NCBI GenBank assembly: GCA_014529385.2
Contig: CM043970.1
Location: 66,105,996 to 66,169,995 of the forward strand
Source: Adiantum capillus-veneris
Lineage: Eukaryota; Streptophyta; Polypodiopsida; Polypodiales; Pteridaceae
Length of the DNA: 64,000 bases
Direction of reading: 5' to 3'
Both the position numbers and the translations under genes were made by a program. Of the stretch, positions 21,030-32,960 are shown piece after piece. The notes under the pieces were generated by a model. It was given only the letters and a program-made list of their open reading frames with translations. It was not told where the DNA came from and did not search any database. Numbering within the stretch: position 1 is the stretch's first letter; each line of letters begins with the position of its first letter.

Positions 21030-22345
21030 ATGGAGGCTCTAGTTCCGCCACAGAGGGACTCGTCCGAAGCCCCCTCGCCCGACCCCGCTGAGCCCACCAT
21101 TTGACGTGCTCTTTCACCGACAGAGCAAGCGAGCCTAGCCGCAGAGGTAGAGCGCTTGCAGGCGGCTTCTATCATCTACAAGATTCTCGGCACCCGACCT
21201 AGCAGAGAGCTACGGACCTTCTCTAGGCCCGCCTTCTCGCAGAGGTGGGCAAGATCTTGGATGTACAGATACTCGGACGAGGTTACTATCAGATCGAGTT
21301 TGAGACCTCCGAGATGGCGTCCAAGGTCATCTCCATGAGTCCATTGACAATCCGAGCAGCACGAGCCCACTTTCGACAGTGGAGACATGGTTTCGACCCT
21401 ACTTCGGATGTTCTGGTAGAGGAGGCAGACATCCCCATCTCCGTCTGCTTTCCGGGTTGGCGGAGGGAGTATTTACCACTTTTGTCCAGGATAGGCTCAG
21501 CCATTGGGGCTGTCCTGGAGACACCTCGCATGGCAGCCTCAGTAGCTGCCAAGGCGACTGGCATTCCCTCAATTCGCGTTTTGGTTAGAAACACTCACAC
21601 GCTCCCGAAGGTCATTCTTCTGCCTCGGGTGAGTGGGGGTTGGTTTAGACAGTGTGGAGTATTCGGGCCTCCCCAACCAGTGCTTCATTTGTCGACAGAT
21701 GGGCCATCTTGCGAAGGCCTGTCCACGGAGGAGGCCTCGACCTACACCATAGACTCAGCCCCAGCCTGCAAGGGCTGGCCAATAGCCACAGACAGAGACA
21801 CAGTGCTCACATGCAAAGCCACCCTCTAAGCGTGGGGCTCTAGCGGAGGAGGGATGGCAACAGGTCCGTGGTTGACGACGGCAGGGGCCACAGCGACAGC
21901 CTGGCACTCAGAGTGGTCCTCAGGCGCCTACCCAGCAGCAGTGGGTTCCCACGGGGAACCGGTTCGGTCCTCTTGAGCAGGATGAGGTCCCTGCTCCCTG
22001 CTCCAGCCCCCACCCCAGCTTCACCCTCGACAGCCCCTCCCCCCCAAGAGTTCCCCCCCTCCTCATCATTCTTCCCCCCGCCTCTTGCTCCCGCCACCTC
22101 TTCCCCCCGTCCCTCTACCTCTGCCGCTCCCCCCGCCCCTCTTCTTCACCTCTCCCTCCTACTCCTACTCCCCCCCCTCCCGCTTCAGTTCTATAGTCGA
22201 CCCAGGGGGCAGGGCCTTCTCCGCCTGCTAGGAGATCTCTTGGCAGCGCCTTTGCCACGAGTTGCTTGTCCAGAGAGGGACAGCCTTTCTTGCGACCCCC
22301 TCTACAGGTACATACGTCTCCCCTTGCAGCTATCCCTCGTGGTCT
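21030..22345 (+). pseudogene. LINE ORF1 (RNA-binding, DUF4283-like plus zinc knuckle)
   Basis: A frame from about 21215 reads GKILDVQILGRGYYQIEF and SVCFPGWRREYLPLLSRIGS, the RRM-like DUF4283 pattern of plant LINE ORF1. A zinc knuckle CFICRQMGHLAKAC (CX2CX4HX4C) follows near 21683-21724 in another frame. After it comes a Pro/Ser-rich tail of C-rich DNA. ORF1 proteins coat the LINE RNA. Frame changes and a TGA near 21102 break it. Confidence 0.75.
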
Positions 22346-22929
22346 GACGAGCATCGACATCCGGCGTCGATGGGACTTCTTCGATTACGACTTTACTCGT
22401 TTTCTCGGCGACCCCTCAGCAGACCATGAGGCAGCCTGCTTCAGGGTCCATGTTCTGTTCCTTGCAGCTAGGGGGACAGAGGCCTTGGGCTCAGCTGTTG
22501 GCTTCTTCTTTCCCCTTTGCGGCAGGGACCAGACTGAGTGGACTCTCGACTCAGTGTTGGGATGGTTGCCACACAGGTCCTAGAGTTCTCTCACCACATG
22601 GGAGAACTAGGAGTTACAGACATGCTTCAGACTTTGTGGCCATTGGCCAAGTTTGCGGTGACACCTCTAGATACAGCTGGATGTAGACACATTGTGGTTT
22701 ACTTCTTTGCCGATACACAGTGCTTGCCATGCTATGTACACATTCATGAGGACTCCTGGACAGAGGAGGTTGCTTTACGTACGGCTCGCTTTGCTTGGGC
22801 TTGGTCCAGGCACTCGTTGCAGTCACGCCTATCTAGAGGACGCTCGGATGCGGATTACTCCCCATCCAAGCCAGCCTCGAAGATAGCCCGCTTAGCTGCT
22901 GCGACAGCATCTGTTCTCTCTCGCTCCCC

Positions 22930-23665
22930 ATGAGGATCGTCTCATGGAACGTGCAGGGACTTGGTGGGCCCTAGTTTCAGCTCAGCGGGGCCGACTGCGT
23001 CAGGAGCTTCAGCGTTGCCTTGTGGGAGGAGAGATTGATCTCATACTACTTCAGGAGCACCATCTGTGTGAGAGCCGCATTAGACGTGGTCAGCTCTTGC
23101 GTGGACGATATGATACTTTTTGGTCAGCTGCTTTTGGACATGGAGGCATCCAGGGTGGGGTATGTATGACTATTGCAGACTCTTTGCAATAGGCCATTGT
23201 GGGCAGAGGGATTATTGTGCCAGGCAGGGCTCAGTGGATTACTATGCAGGTTCAGGGTTGCCTTGTGGGCTTCCTGAACATCTATGCGCCCAATGTGGCG
23301 AGTGCTCGAGCAGAGTTTTGGTCACAGATAGTTGAGTCTCTGCCGTAGGCAGAACACTGGTGCATAGGGGGGGACTTCAACATGTTGGAGGACCCTTCTG
23401 ACAGGATTGGTGGTAGCCATGCTACTGTGCATGGAGTTGAGCTGGCAGCTTGGGAGAGGTTTTGTATGACTCTGAGGGTCTCGGATGTTTGGCAGCACTC
23501 TAGTTTTGTGAGGCCCCCAGACAGCCTTGCCTGTTCGGACCGTAGAGTGGGAGGAGTGAATCTATCGCGGATAGATCGCTTCTACACTAGTGACCATTTT
23601 AGTGACTTGGGAGGGACAATTGGCATTCTGGCAGGGACTTCCTTCTCGACCATGCACCAGTGATC
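22930..23665 (+). pseudogene. LINE ORF2: apurinic-like endonuclease domain
   Basis: Opens MRIVSWNVQGLG at 22930 (first catalytic Asn), then hits a TAG. Continues LILLQEHHLCES (catalytic Glu), LVGFLNIYAPN, HWCIGGDFNMLEDP (Asp and Asn), and SRIDRFY. The endonuclease nicks the target. Stops near 22972, 23190 and 23347 and frame changes disable it. Confidence 0.85.
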
Positions 23666-26600
23666 CTCACAGTGGCATGCTTTGCATCCCAGAGAGGGTC
23701 TTGCTGGACTTTGCACTCAAAGAGCGAGTAGAGGCTCTTTGGACAGAGAGCTTGGACAGGCAGGATTCTGACAAAGTGGCCTCGGGACTAGCTCAGATTA
23801 GTCGTTTCTTTCTCTAGGAGTCTTTGGCTCGCCGGGCTGCAGCGAGGGATGAGGAGCAGCGTCTTAGACGAGGCATTGCTTCGTTACAAAGGATGCAGGA
23901 GCAGCATCCAGACAGTCCCTGGTTGGAGGAGCAGCTACAACAGGCTTGCCAGGAGCTTGTTAGCACAGAGGAGAGGCGACATGAGTTTGCTTTCCACCGA
24001 TAGGCATCTCAGTGGACACAGGTGGGCGATAGAGTGACTGGTGCTTTCTTTGAGGCAGTGGGACCTCGGCATTTGCATGCCAAGGTCAGTCAGTTGCGGA
24101 GGCCCGACGGGTCAGTTGCTTCTGAGCCGGAGGATATGCGTGCAGTTGCTACTGACTTTTATCGTGAGTTACTGTCTGCAGAGCCTCAGTCAGAGCGTCA
24201 GGATGCATGCAAGGAGCAGGTTTGGGCACAGATGCCTTGTCTTGTGACTGAGGAGATGCGTCAGAGGCTTGAGCTGCCACTTCAGCTTGAGGAGCTGCAC
24301 ACGGCTCTTAGGGCCCTCCCCCGTGGTAGCTGTCCAGGTGAGGACGGGTTGACTCCCAGTTTTTTCTTGGAGTACTGGGACCTGCTTGGCCCAGATCTTT
24401 GTGGTGCTTTTCAGTTCATTTTGCACACAGGAGTGATGCCTGACAGCATGAGTGAGGACTTGATCTACCTCATTCCCAAGGAGGGTGGCTCTTGGATGAG
24501 ATTCGACAGTGGCGCCCCATCACCATCCTCAACTCAGCCTACAAAATTCTTGCGAAGGCTCTGAGTTTGAGGATTCAGCCACTTCTAGAGAGCCTTATAC
24601 ATGGGACTCAGACAGTTTTTGTCAAGGAACGAAGTATCCTTGACAACATCTTTACTTTTTGGGAGGCTTCTGCCCTGGCACGGCTCCGTGGTGAGGACCT
24701 AGTGATTCTTCTTCTCGATTTTGAGAAGGCATACGACAGAGTTGACTGGGACTTTCTAGAGGGCACTCTACGCAGGATGGGCTTCTTAGATGCTTGGATC
24801 AGAGGGGTGTCAACTTTGTACAGACAGGCTCACAGTCAGGTACTTTTGGCAGGAGGTAGAGGTGATCGCTTCATGCTCACACGTTCGGTCAGACAGGGCT
24901 GTCCTCTTGCCCCCTTCCTCTTTCTGTTCTATGCGGAGGCGATGAGCAGGTTTTTGGTGTCGCAGCAGGTTGGTCTACAGGGCTTAGCACTCCCTATTCG
25001 GGGAGATGAGCTACTGGACGCTGAGTTTGCCAATGACTCAGCCTTGTACTTAGATGGCCAAGAGGCCAACCTTCACAGGTGTTGAGCAGACTCTGGAGAC
25101 CTTCTGTTGTGCATCGTGCGCACTGATCAACTGGAGAAAGACAGTGGCTTTCTCGGTTGGTAGTGCTCATGTGCCCGATTGGATGCCAGGAGAGGGTTTT
25201 AGGTGGATTCCCCCAGGGAGTGCAGTTCGGTACTTGGGCTGTTAGGTTGGTTTGGACTTGTCTCCCGAGTAGCAGATTGCTCCCCTCCTCCTGTCTATTA
25301 GGAGGAAGTTGTTACATTGGAGCTCAACACGACTTTCTTTGGCTGGCAGAGTAGTAGTGGCCAACCAGGTGTTGTTGGCGACTATGTGGTACATCACTTC
25401 TTGTTGGATCTTCTTGAGTTCTTGTATCAGCCAGGTAGAGAGGCTGATCAGGAACTTCCTTTGGTCAGGACGTGACACTCAGATAGCACGAGCCAAAGTG
25501 GCTTGGCAGGTCATCACTCTTCCTTGTTCACAGGGAGGGCTTGGGATCATTGACCCAGCACAGCAGAGCAGAGCCCTTCTTGGGAAGTTCATAGTCAAAG
25601 GACTTCTTCCAGGTGAGGAGCCATGGAAGGAGTTCTTGCTACAGCGGCTTCGTGCCTGAGGCACCTTGGCGACCTTCGACCAGATGGATCTTCACAAAGA
25701 TGCGCAGAGTTGGTTTGAGCAGGAGACTGGAGAACCGCTTCGCTGTGAGTTTGCTTCGATCTTGGGAGCTCTGACGGCGAGGCCTGGAGCAGCGATAGCC
25801 TACTTGCACGGAGGAGCGCCTATGGCAGCCCCTTGTCTGGAACCCCATGGTTAGCACTCAAAGAGGCCACTTGGTTGGTAGTCGGCCTCATGTTTCCTAG
25901 GGTCCCATGGAAGCGGGTCCAGCGCGCTCTTTAGGTGACTGGTTAGAGTTCACAAGCTTGTCAGAGGAGGTGTAGGGTTTCCAGCTACTACAGGGCATCA
26001 GAGGGGTGCAGAGCATGTGCCAGGACATCTCAGAGGCAGTTCCAGCTGAGTGGCTCACGCCTCTCGAGCCAGTAGCACCCAGGTGGATGGGAGCCTTCAC
26101 ACGACTGGAGGTTCCCATCCCAGTCAGGGCCTGCTCAGAGACTGTTCTATCCCTTTTGTTCGAGCTTAAGGGTGGGGGACGCTTACAACGAGTTGCAATA
26201 GAGGCCCCGCAGGTGGCAAAGTGCTTTTTTCAGAGGAGCCGAGTAGTGGGCATCTGTGGGAGGACTTGTGTCATCGATCCTGACCCAGTAGCTCTTGAGA
26301 CTGGACACTGGAGGCTGTGGGCTTGGGAGTGTTGTCCACTGGCACGAGTACAGTGGGATCCTGGTAAGTGGCTCTGGAGGGACCCTTTCTCTTCTGCAGA
26401 CCACGCAGGTGTCCCGTTCTTCCAGTACACTGTTCGAATGGGACGTCGTATACTAGCAACACAGAGAGAGGCCCGCCCCGCTGTAGCACCTCATTGGCAG
26501 GAGGAGGATCTCACAGCTGAGTTCTTGGCAGCCTTTTGGGAGAGGTTGTGGGACTCCAGACAGCCGAGGCGAGTCACCTTGTTTCAGTGGCTGGTCGCAC

Positions 26601-26735
26601 ATAGAGATACAGCAGTTGGGAGCTGGCTAGTGCATAGTGGTCTCTTGCCCGCATGTGCAGCTTGTGACCATCTTGTGGAGAGTCAGCGTCACTGTCTTTG
26701 GGACTGTCCTTCGGCACAACAGGTGTGGCTTTGAG
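23666..26735 (+). pseudogene. LINE ORF2: reverse transcriptase and C-terminal zinc finger
   Basis: The RT starts with ALPRGSCPGEDGLTPSFF (24315) and continues with QWRPITILNSAYKILAKAL, LLLDFEKAYDRVDWDFL (catalytic Asp), SVRQGCPLAPFLFLFYAEA, and EFANDSALYLDG near 25023-25058, where the usual ADD is AND. That change removes a catalytic Asp. The C-terminus has VTLFQWLVAHRDTAVGSW and CAACDHLVESQRHCLWDC, a zf-RVT-type finger. The frame breaks near 24545, 25085 and 25240. Confidence 0.88.
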
Positions 26736-27373
26736 TTCTTCGGCTGATGCCTGCTCTCTCGATGGCTCGACAGTACACTTGGGGAGCAGTGGCTTGGTCC
26801 ACCCTCACGGGCCCGACACTTCAGTTTGAGCTATCTTCCACCAGCAGAATGATAGTGATGCAGGAGGGGCGACCTACACTCCAGCCTGCCACACGGAGCT
26901 TACTCCACAGGAGTGGTGCAGTGAGAGAGAGGAGTGTTGGGAGCTCATCAGTGGCCTGACACTCTGGTTCATCCGGCGGGCCCGTTGCTTCCGCATCTTT
27001 GAGGCTTGCCCTGTGCCACCAGCAGAGACTGTTCGCGATTTTTGGCTAGAGCTGATCCACACTCTCAGAGGATAGCTCGAGAGACTACATGGCAGCTCCG
27101 ACCGCATGCGGTAGCGCAGAGAGGCTTTCCTTCGTCTCTGGCGTCCCGGGCCTTTCTACACCATGGTCTAGGGTGTACTCCGATGGCACTACCGACCACC
27201 TGTGTGGCTTTTCCCTCCCCCCATTTCTTGATTTAGCCCCATTGTACATATGCTGGTTTTTTCATTGGGAGAGTCTCCCCACCATGGTTGTTGTAGCCCT
27301 CTCTTGAAGAGGTGGTTGTAGCCCTATGGGCAGTTTCAGTAACTAATAGAAGGATCTTTTTCTCGGAAAAAAA
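26736..27373 (+). other. LINE tail: end of ORF2 and 3' UTR
   Basis: Continues the decayed end of ORF2 (LWFIRRARCF near 26960, then HTLRG and LRLWRPGPF in mixed frames) and a 3' UTR with GGGAGAGTCTCCCC, AGGTGGTTGTAGCCCTATGG and the terminal AAGGATCTTTTTCTCGG-A(n). The truncated copy at 6709-7896 has the same layout but (CT)n in place of the T-rich stretch. Confidence 0.8.
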
Positions 27374-27391
27374 AAAGAAATACCGAAAGGG

Positions 27392-27549
27392 GTGCCAAGG
27401 TTTGGGGCCAATATTCTCTGGGGTGGAATTCCGCCACTCTGTGTCGCATGTCATCTCTCTCTCTCTCTCTCAATTCAGTTGTTATTGAAGTGCTAAAAGT
27501 CTGTTCAGTCTGTTCTTTTCTATTGGCACGTGGTTTCCGTCTTGTGACA
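27392..27549 (+). mobile_element. 3' LTR of the short element, right part
   Basis: Resumes after the LINE with TGCCAAGGTTTGGGGCC and runs to CTTGTGACA; includes a (CT)n run near 27450-27470. Confidence 0.85.
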
Positions 27550-27765
27550 CTAGACGAAGTTGAAACATCAAAGGAGCCATAGAAAACTTTGAGTCGCTTT
27601 CGGCGCGGGCCAAAGAAGCAAGCGTTGCAGACCTTTATGAAGTTCAAGTACCGTTCGACCCACACAGCAGAGTGGGCCGACGAAGAGTCCCTTCCAGGAT
27701 TCCGGATGCTATTGGCGATCTCCCTCGACGCCATACAGTTCGGTATCACTTTGAAAAGGAGGGGA
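27550..27765 (+). pseudogene. Chromovirus integrase C-terminus (chromodomain) relic and polypurine tract
   Basis: FMKFKYRSTHTAEWADEESL resembles the chromodomain of the chromovirus at 30610 (YLVKFKNYLPMDAKWMEEHEL). It is followed by AAAAGGAGGGGA (27754-27765), a strong polypurine tract, then an LTR start TGTCACGTGACAC. This is the 3' end of an older Ty3-type element into which the short element was inserted (inference). Confidence 0.6.
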
Positions 27766-28950
27766 TGTCACGTGACACATCCCAACCCTATGTGTTCGTG
27801 GACAAGCTATACCACAACAGGGTTCAGTCAGTCCAGTCAGTTTAGATTAGCAGTGATCTGGCACTTATGTGAGTCTATTCGTAGACCGTGCATGCCCAGT
27901 CACATAGCATAGATGCATATCCTCCGGTTGCACATAGCATGATCATCGGAATTCCGATCAGAATCCATTAGCATCAGTTAGGGGAATTTTCCAGTGCATT
28001 TAGCCTATTTTTCCTATTTTTGGTTATTTTCACTTATTATTTTTAAGTTACTTTCTAACAAAAGTAGGTAGGGCAATTTTGCTAAGTTAATATATAAGCA
28101 AACCCAAGTTAGCACTTTCTGGCAGAAGAGGCAACAGGAGCTTCCCGCTCAACAGGCAACTTCTCAGCAGTTCCCCCCCAACACCCCCAGCGTTTTTGGA
28201 CCTCCATCATCGCGGGCAATTTCCAGACCTTGGCGTTTCCTTCCACAACAGGCCAGCGACATCAGACTCTCATGATCACCATCAGATGTCCAGCATTGCT
28301 AGCGTTTTCTCACATCAGCCCATCAGCGTTTTTGAGTTGCAGATTCAGATCAGCCTAGCGTTTTTGGCTAGCAGCAGGATGCAATCAGCGTTTTTGTTTT
28401 CAGCCCTAATCTGCATCAGTTCACAGCGTTTTCAGCCTAGGACATAGTAGCAGATCAGTCCCCAAGTTGGTTGCAGAAGTTCCTCCATCATTAGCCAAAG
28501 AAACGCAGCCAAAACAGTCATTTTCAGCCACCGAAACAGTCCCGAAAATCAGCAGTTAGAAGACCACAGATTTCAGCCATTAAGTCGTCGTCGTCATCAC
28601 CGTCGTCGTCATCGGCATAGTCCAAGTTGCATCAGTCCATCGCATACGCATTGTACACCTTTGTGCAATCAAAGTAGACCACTCTCGCCGACGAGAGTGG
28701 GACCTTCAGAGGAGGGTTTTACAACCTCTCGGTGTTGTATCTCTTCTCTCTCCTTCTCTCAGTCTCATTCACTTGCACGCACAATATCCACTCACTTTGT
28801 TCGTGATCATAGCACTCTCCACAAGACGGAAGGCGCTCTCCTTCCCTAAGAACTAAAAGGAACCTTGAGCAATAAAGATCACTAATCTTGAGAAAATACA
28901 ACATTCATTCCGCTGCACATTATAGCAGACAGAGCAAACTGGCGCTTCCA
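27766..28950 (+). mobile_element. Probable 3' LTR of the older chromovirus
   Basis: Starts TGTCACGTGACACATCCC after a polypurine tract. Has a TATA-like TAATATATAAGC at 28088 and an AATAAAGATC near 28869. The right end is uncertain because no partner LTR is in the window. Includes AGCGTTTTTG repeats (28185-28430) and a GTCGTCGTC run near 28588. Confidence 0.5.
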
Positions 28951-29209
28951 AATTTTGCCCTAAAGAATCTTTGTGTCCCGACCTCGGACTTATTAGCCAC
29001 TCCCACCCTTACTCCATCGCGCATTGGGCATGCTCCCGTCTTCACCACTCTGTCTTACAGGGCATAATCCATAAGAACCCAATACATTGCGTTCATGGAT
29101 TCGGTATACTTGTAGTTTCTCCTTGATGAGCTTCGCGACATTCTTTCGCGGCATCCGCAACAAAATCTCCCGATGTTGCAAAGTTTTCAACCGTTCAGAG
29201 GATCAAGAC
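28951..29209 (+). other. LTR-element debris
   Basis: 28985-29060 repeats 10396-10490 closely (GACTTATTAGCC, CTCCCACCCTTACT, TCTTACAGGGCAT). No intact frame. Confidence 0.45.
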
Positions 29210-29430
29210 TATTCTAGCACGGCATGGGAGACGTCCAGTACAACTATTTATAGAGGCGGACATTGACGGAGCTCTTCAGTGATGATGCAGTACATCCTTG
29301 GACATTGATGTTCATTTTAGCTTTATTTTACTTATACATTGTATTATTTCCACCAAGATTGTATCCTGTTTGGTCTCATAGGTCATTTTGGACTTTAGAA
29401 GACGTTTAATATAACATTTCATTTTCCTTT
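29210..29430 (+). mobile_element. LINE 3' end fragment
   Basis: Matches the last 250 bp of the LINE ending near 44329: CTATTCTAGCA, GGGAGAYGTCCAGTA, TTGATGTTCATTTTAGCTTT, GGTCTCATAGGTCATTTTGG and TTTAATATAACATTTCATTTT. Here it ends without a long (CT)n. Confidence 0.75.
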
Positions 29431-30455
29431 GCAGTTTCAGTTCAGTTGTGTGCAGTTTTTTCTCGTGTGCTGTAGTAGATCTTTGCTTTGGAGTGTCCAA
29501 CGCTATTACAATATCTTCCAGGGGCAGTTTAGGGATTGAGGACTGTTTTGTGGCTGTGCGTGGCCGTATTTGAGATAGATGTACCTTTTTCAGGGGTACG
29601 AGCCATGTATGTGTTAGAGTTATGGCATCTCTCAGGATTCGTCTAGTTGGTCCCGGTATCTCCGAGCGACGGGTGTAGGAAGTGAGGGTTGTTTTGTGGT
29701 TGTGCCTGCTCAGAGTTAGGTAGTTTTCTCATGTCAAGATTTTCCAGCCATGAGTAGCTTTTGGGTTGTGGCCCATTCCATGGCCATATAGGCTCTTGGA
29801 GATGGGGAGTAGATTTCCCCATCCATGCCATATTTTCCCCCCTAGCCCTATGGGCCTTGTCGTGCTTTCTCTCCTCTTTCCATGTTTTTCATCTATTTAT
29901 TAGGTCGTGGGACTGGAGGAGTGGGTCAGACTGTTTAGTATTGATCCTACATAGGGAGCAGGGAGGGTACCACTCTTGGACACAATAGTAGTGTTCGAGT
30001 TTAGATTCCGGTGGTGGCTCGAGCATCTCCCGGGCTATTTTGTGGTTGTGCCCAGCCGTATTTGAGGTAGACGTACCTTTCCCTGGCGATGCACTCCACG
30101 GTGTTGCCCACCCGGTAGGCTGGTATGAGCCGGGATCCCTGTTCCTAGAGTTTCCGGGGTCGGAGTCTCCAGTGTTCTGCACTTGTGCTACTAAATGCGT
30201 GTTGTAGGTCACTTTCAATGAGTTCACACATTTATTAGCATTTATTAGCCATTTTCAGGATCGAGGGGTTTTTTATGCATGGTAGGGCACTTTTATAGTT
30301 TCCCTATATATGCAGACCTCCCCTTGTATTTATGGCATGTTTAATGTTATGATCAGTGACCAGAGTTTATAGCGTTTGGGCCATACTCTCTCTAGCGTTT
30401 TCTCTTCTAGCTAAGTCTGGCGTTTTCTCTCTCCTCTCTCTAACATTTTCATGTG

Positions 30456-30494
<39 letters not shown>

Positions 30495-30604
30495 GCATTT
30501 TCTGCCAGCGATTCCTCTCCCTTTCTCTAGCGCTCCCTTTTCCTTGCAAATTTCTACATGTGCCCGTTCAGTGGGTGGTACGTGATGGGAGCTCGTTTCT
30601 GAGG
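29431..30604. other. Unassigned intron sequence
   Basis: Two related stretches share TTTTGTGG(C/T)TGTGC, CCGTATTTGAG and GACGTACCTTT (29545-29600 and 30035-30080), so a local repeat is present. (CT)n at 30456-30494. No coding similarity recognised. Host site of the chromovirus. Confidence 0.4.
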
Positions 30605-30609
30605 ATATC

Positions 30610-32091
30610 TGAAACCGGCCCGTAGGGCGGTAGGCGTTGGCTTTCACCCGAAATTCTTTACCTTAGACACACACACACACAGAGCACTTGCAAAGGAGAC
30701 CTGTAACGGGAATTAACACTTAATCACACACACGGCTCGGAAGCTAGAATGCTCCGAGCAGACATCGACAACCTGTAGGCCCCAAAATTGGTGCCCCTTT
30801 TGGTATTTCTTTATTCTTTAGGAGGGTAAATTACAAGGTAAGGTCCTGGGAATCCTTCACGTGTATCCACCTAGATACCATTTGATTTGGCCAAATTTCG
30901 GCAGCATAACAGCCCCAAAACTTGCGCGGAACCAATTCCCCTGCTAGAACTCACTTGCACTGGCGTATATCCTCTGATTCCTGTCCAAAAACAGTAAATT
31001 CAGCACGCTGTATTTACTGGTTTTTGCCCTGTTTTCAGCCCCAAACAGTCCCCTAACTGTCCTCTGCCAATGGGGCACGATTCCCAATGGTCCTGGCGTC
31101 CGTATGGCTGGAAAACAGTAAAATTACAGCGCATACACAGCGCTAATTTTGCACCTGTATGGTGAGGTTATGACCCTCACCAGTGCCTGCTTTGGAGCAG
31201 CAGCTAGCTACCCCTGTTCCTGCTCAAGGAGGCTCTTGCCTCAACACAAAATCATGAACCCACACAACTGTACATTAATCAAATGAATAGCCCTCTTGTG
31301 GGGCATCACATAACTGCACGTAAGGGAGAGAGAGAGCAGTGTGTAGTGTGTAGGGCATCACTCCTAGCACCACACTGTACATGAGAGGGAAAGGAAGCAC
31401 TCCATAGCTCTTAACCTGTGACAAAAGCTGAAATGAAGCCTCTCCCAGTATAAAAATCAGCGCCCATTTTTCTGCATGAGGCAAGTTCATGAGTTTTTGC
31501 CACTTGGCGCATTTACAAGCATTTGCCCGTTTCGGGTTTGCCGCTTAAAAATATCCTGACCGGTTGCCCAGTTGACTTCGCGGCAGAGTTGTAAAATGTT
31601 CCCCTAGTCATACCGGAGGTAATGACGTGAACACATTTCACGGCCCAAAATAGCAGTTCCCTAAATTTTAGGAGATGCTTCCGTTGGGCTCCCACTGGTC
31701 TTCTGACCACCTATCCTCATTGGGACCGCATCCAAAAGTGCAATGTGGCCCAACTGTCGGATACTTTTTGTTGGTAGTCCCACCTTGACTTTACGCCTTA
31801 ATTGAGTTCACTTCTTAGTATCCACCAACTTGCTAAGTGCGACGGGGGGACCTATATGATCTTGCTCTGAGCCTAGACATCCTCTTACCATACGAATTCC
31901 AGTGCCGACCACTTCCCGTCTGCGGGTAAATCTACCGTTCACATTGGCCATACAATGTCCGACCGTTTGCTACTTCAAAAAGAGGGTCTTAAAACAAATA
32001 AAATAAACCCCATTGGAAAGAAACCAACAACCAAGGTTAGCAGTAGCCACATCCTTGTGACATGGTTAATAACTGCCACGTCCTCGTGACA
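30610..32091 (-). repeat. Chromovirus 3' LTR, 1,482 bp
   Basis: TGAAACCGGCCCG to CCTCGTGACA on the plus strand. Carries the shared LTR block in reverse at 30779-30813 and a (GA)n run near 31326-31338. Confidence 0.95.
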
Positions 32092-32110
32092 TACCCCCCT
32101 CTTGAAATCG
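32092..32110 (-). other. Polypurine tract of the chromovirus
   Basis: The minus strand reads TTTCAAGAGGGGGGTA next to the 3' LTR. The nested gag-only element has almost the same tract. Confidence 0.85.
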
Positions 32111-32261
32111 CAAACGTCCTCGATTGCATACCATAAATACACGCCATTGATGATCTTGTGCTATCAACACTCTTTTATCATCGCATGTATCCGCAAGAAA
32201 GGTCGTAACATACATAGATACAAATGACTTAATGAGGCCTTCATACTTTTGCCATTTCCAT

Positions 32262-32960
32262 CTATGGCACCGAATTCATATGTACATTTGATGTACTAGC
32301 TCTATCATTACCCCTCCTTTGCACACGTTGGGTTGGGGCATAAGTAGGCTGTAACCCAAAGGCTTCAAGGTAAAGCTGCAATACATTTGGTGACTCTGAC
32401 AGTTCATGCTCTTCCATCCACTTTGCATCCATAGGCAGATAGTTCTTGAACTTCACCAAATAGCGTCTTGCAACTTGTCCTTTAACTTTTCTGTCCTTAT
32501 GTGCCAAAACTTGCTCAGGTAACAGGATCTCATCAAGTTCCTGAACTTTTGGCTGATCCTCAACTGGCATATCTTCTGGCACATCACCCACGAAGGGTCT
32601 TAGAAGACTCACGTGAAACGCATTATGAATCTTCCATGCATCAGGCAGTTTCAGCCTGTAAGCCACATCGCTGGCCTTGTCAAGCACTTGAAAAGGCCCA
32701 TAGTAACGCATGCTGAGCTTAGGAAACAGCTGTTCCTTGCCCTTTATCTTCATTAACCTTGCCTTTTCGAACCTTAACAAAACCCAATCACCAGGTGATA
32801 GTAGCAATTCACGACGGTGACGATGAGCAACCTTTTTCTGCTTTGCCTGAGTCTTCTCCAAGGCAACTTTAATTTTCTTATACATCTCATTCATGTTCTC
32901 AACATATTGATCTGCCTCAAAGATCTTGTCCTTTGTATGCAGAATGGGGGCCGCCTTCAA
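32262..32960 (-). CDS. Chromovirus integrase C-terminal domain with chromodomain
   Basis: The last part of pol, in a different frame from the integrase core because of a one-base shift near 32955. It has AAPILHTKDKIFEADQYVEN, the SPGDWVLLRFEK (GPY/F-like) segment, KLSMRYYGPFQVLDKASDVA, LPDAWKIHNAFHVSLLRPF, and the chromodomain RRYLVKFKNYLPMDAKWMEE, ending at 32262. Chromodomains steer integration to certain chromatin marks (family knowledge). Confidence 0.9.
   Translation of the reverse strand: MKAAPILHTKDKIFEADQYVENMNEMYKKIKVALEKTQAKQKKVAHRHRRELLLSPGDWVLLRFEKARLMKIKGKEQLFPKLSMRYYGPFQVLDKASDVAYRLKLPDAWKIHNAFHVSLLRPFVGDVPEDMPVEDQPKVQELDEILLPEQVLAHKDRKVKGQVARRYLVKFKNYLPMDAKWMEEHELSESPNVLQLYLEAFGLQPTYAPTQRVQRRGNDRASTSNVHMNSVP

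Larger units (their letters stand above)
20686..27373 (+). mobile_element. LINE retrotransposon, near full length, 6,688 bp
   Basis: Flanked by 18-bp TSDs AAAGAAATAYCGAAAGGG (20668-20685 and 27374-27391), inserted in an LTR. Order: GC- and C-rich 5' UTR (20690-20940), ORF1, ORF2 with endonuclease, RT and C-terminal zinc finger, and a 3' end AAGGATCTTTTTCTCGG plus short poly(A). The domain set matches plant L1-type LINEs. Many in-frame stops and frameshifts are present. Confidence 0.93.

Noticed and set aside
20596-21117. Minus-strand ORF of 173 codons, Arg/Gly/Ala-rich.
   Set aside because: It is the antisense of the C-rich LINE 5' UTR and ORF1 start; composition explains the openness.
31275-31710. 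Minus-strand ORFs repeated at 38228-38663.
   Set aside because: They lie inside the two LTR copies and are repeated for that reason only; no family similarity.
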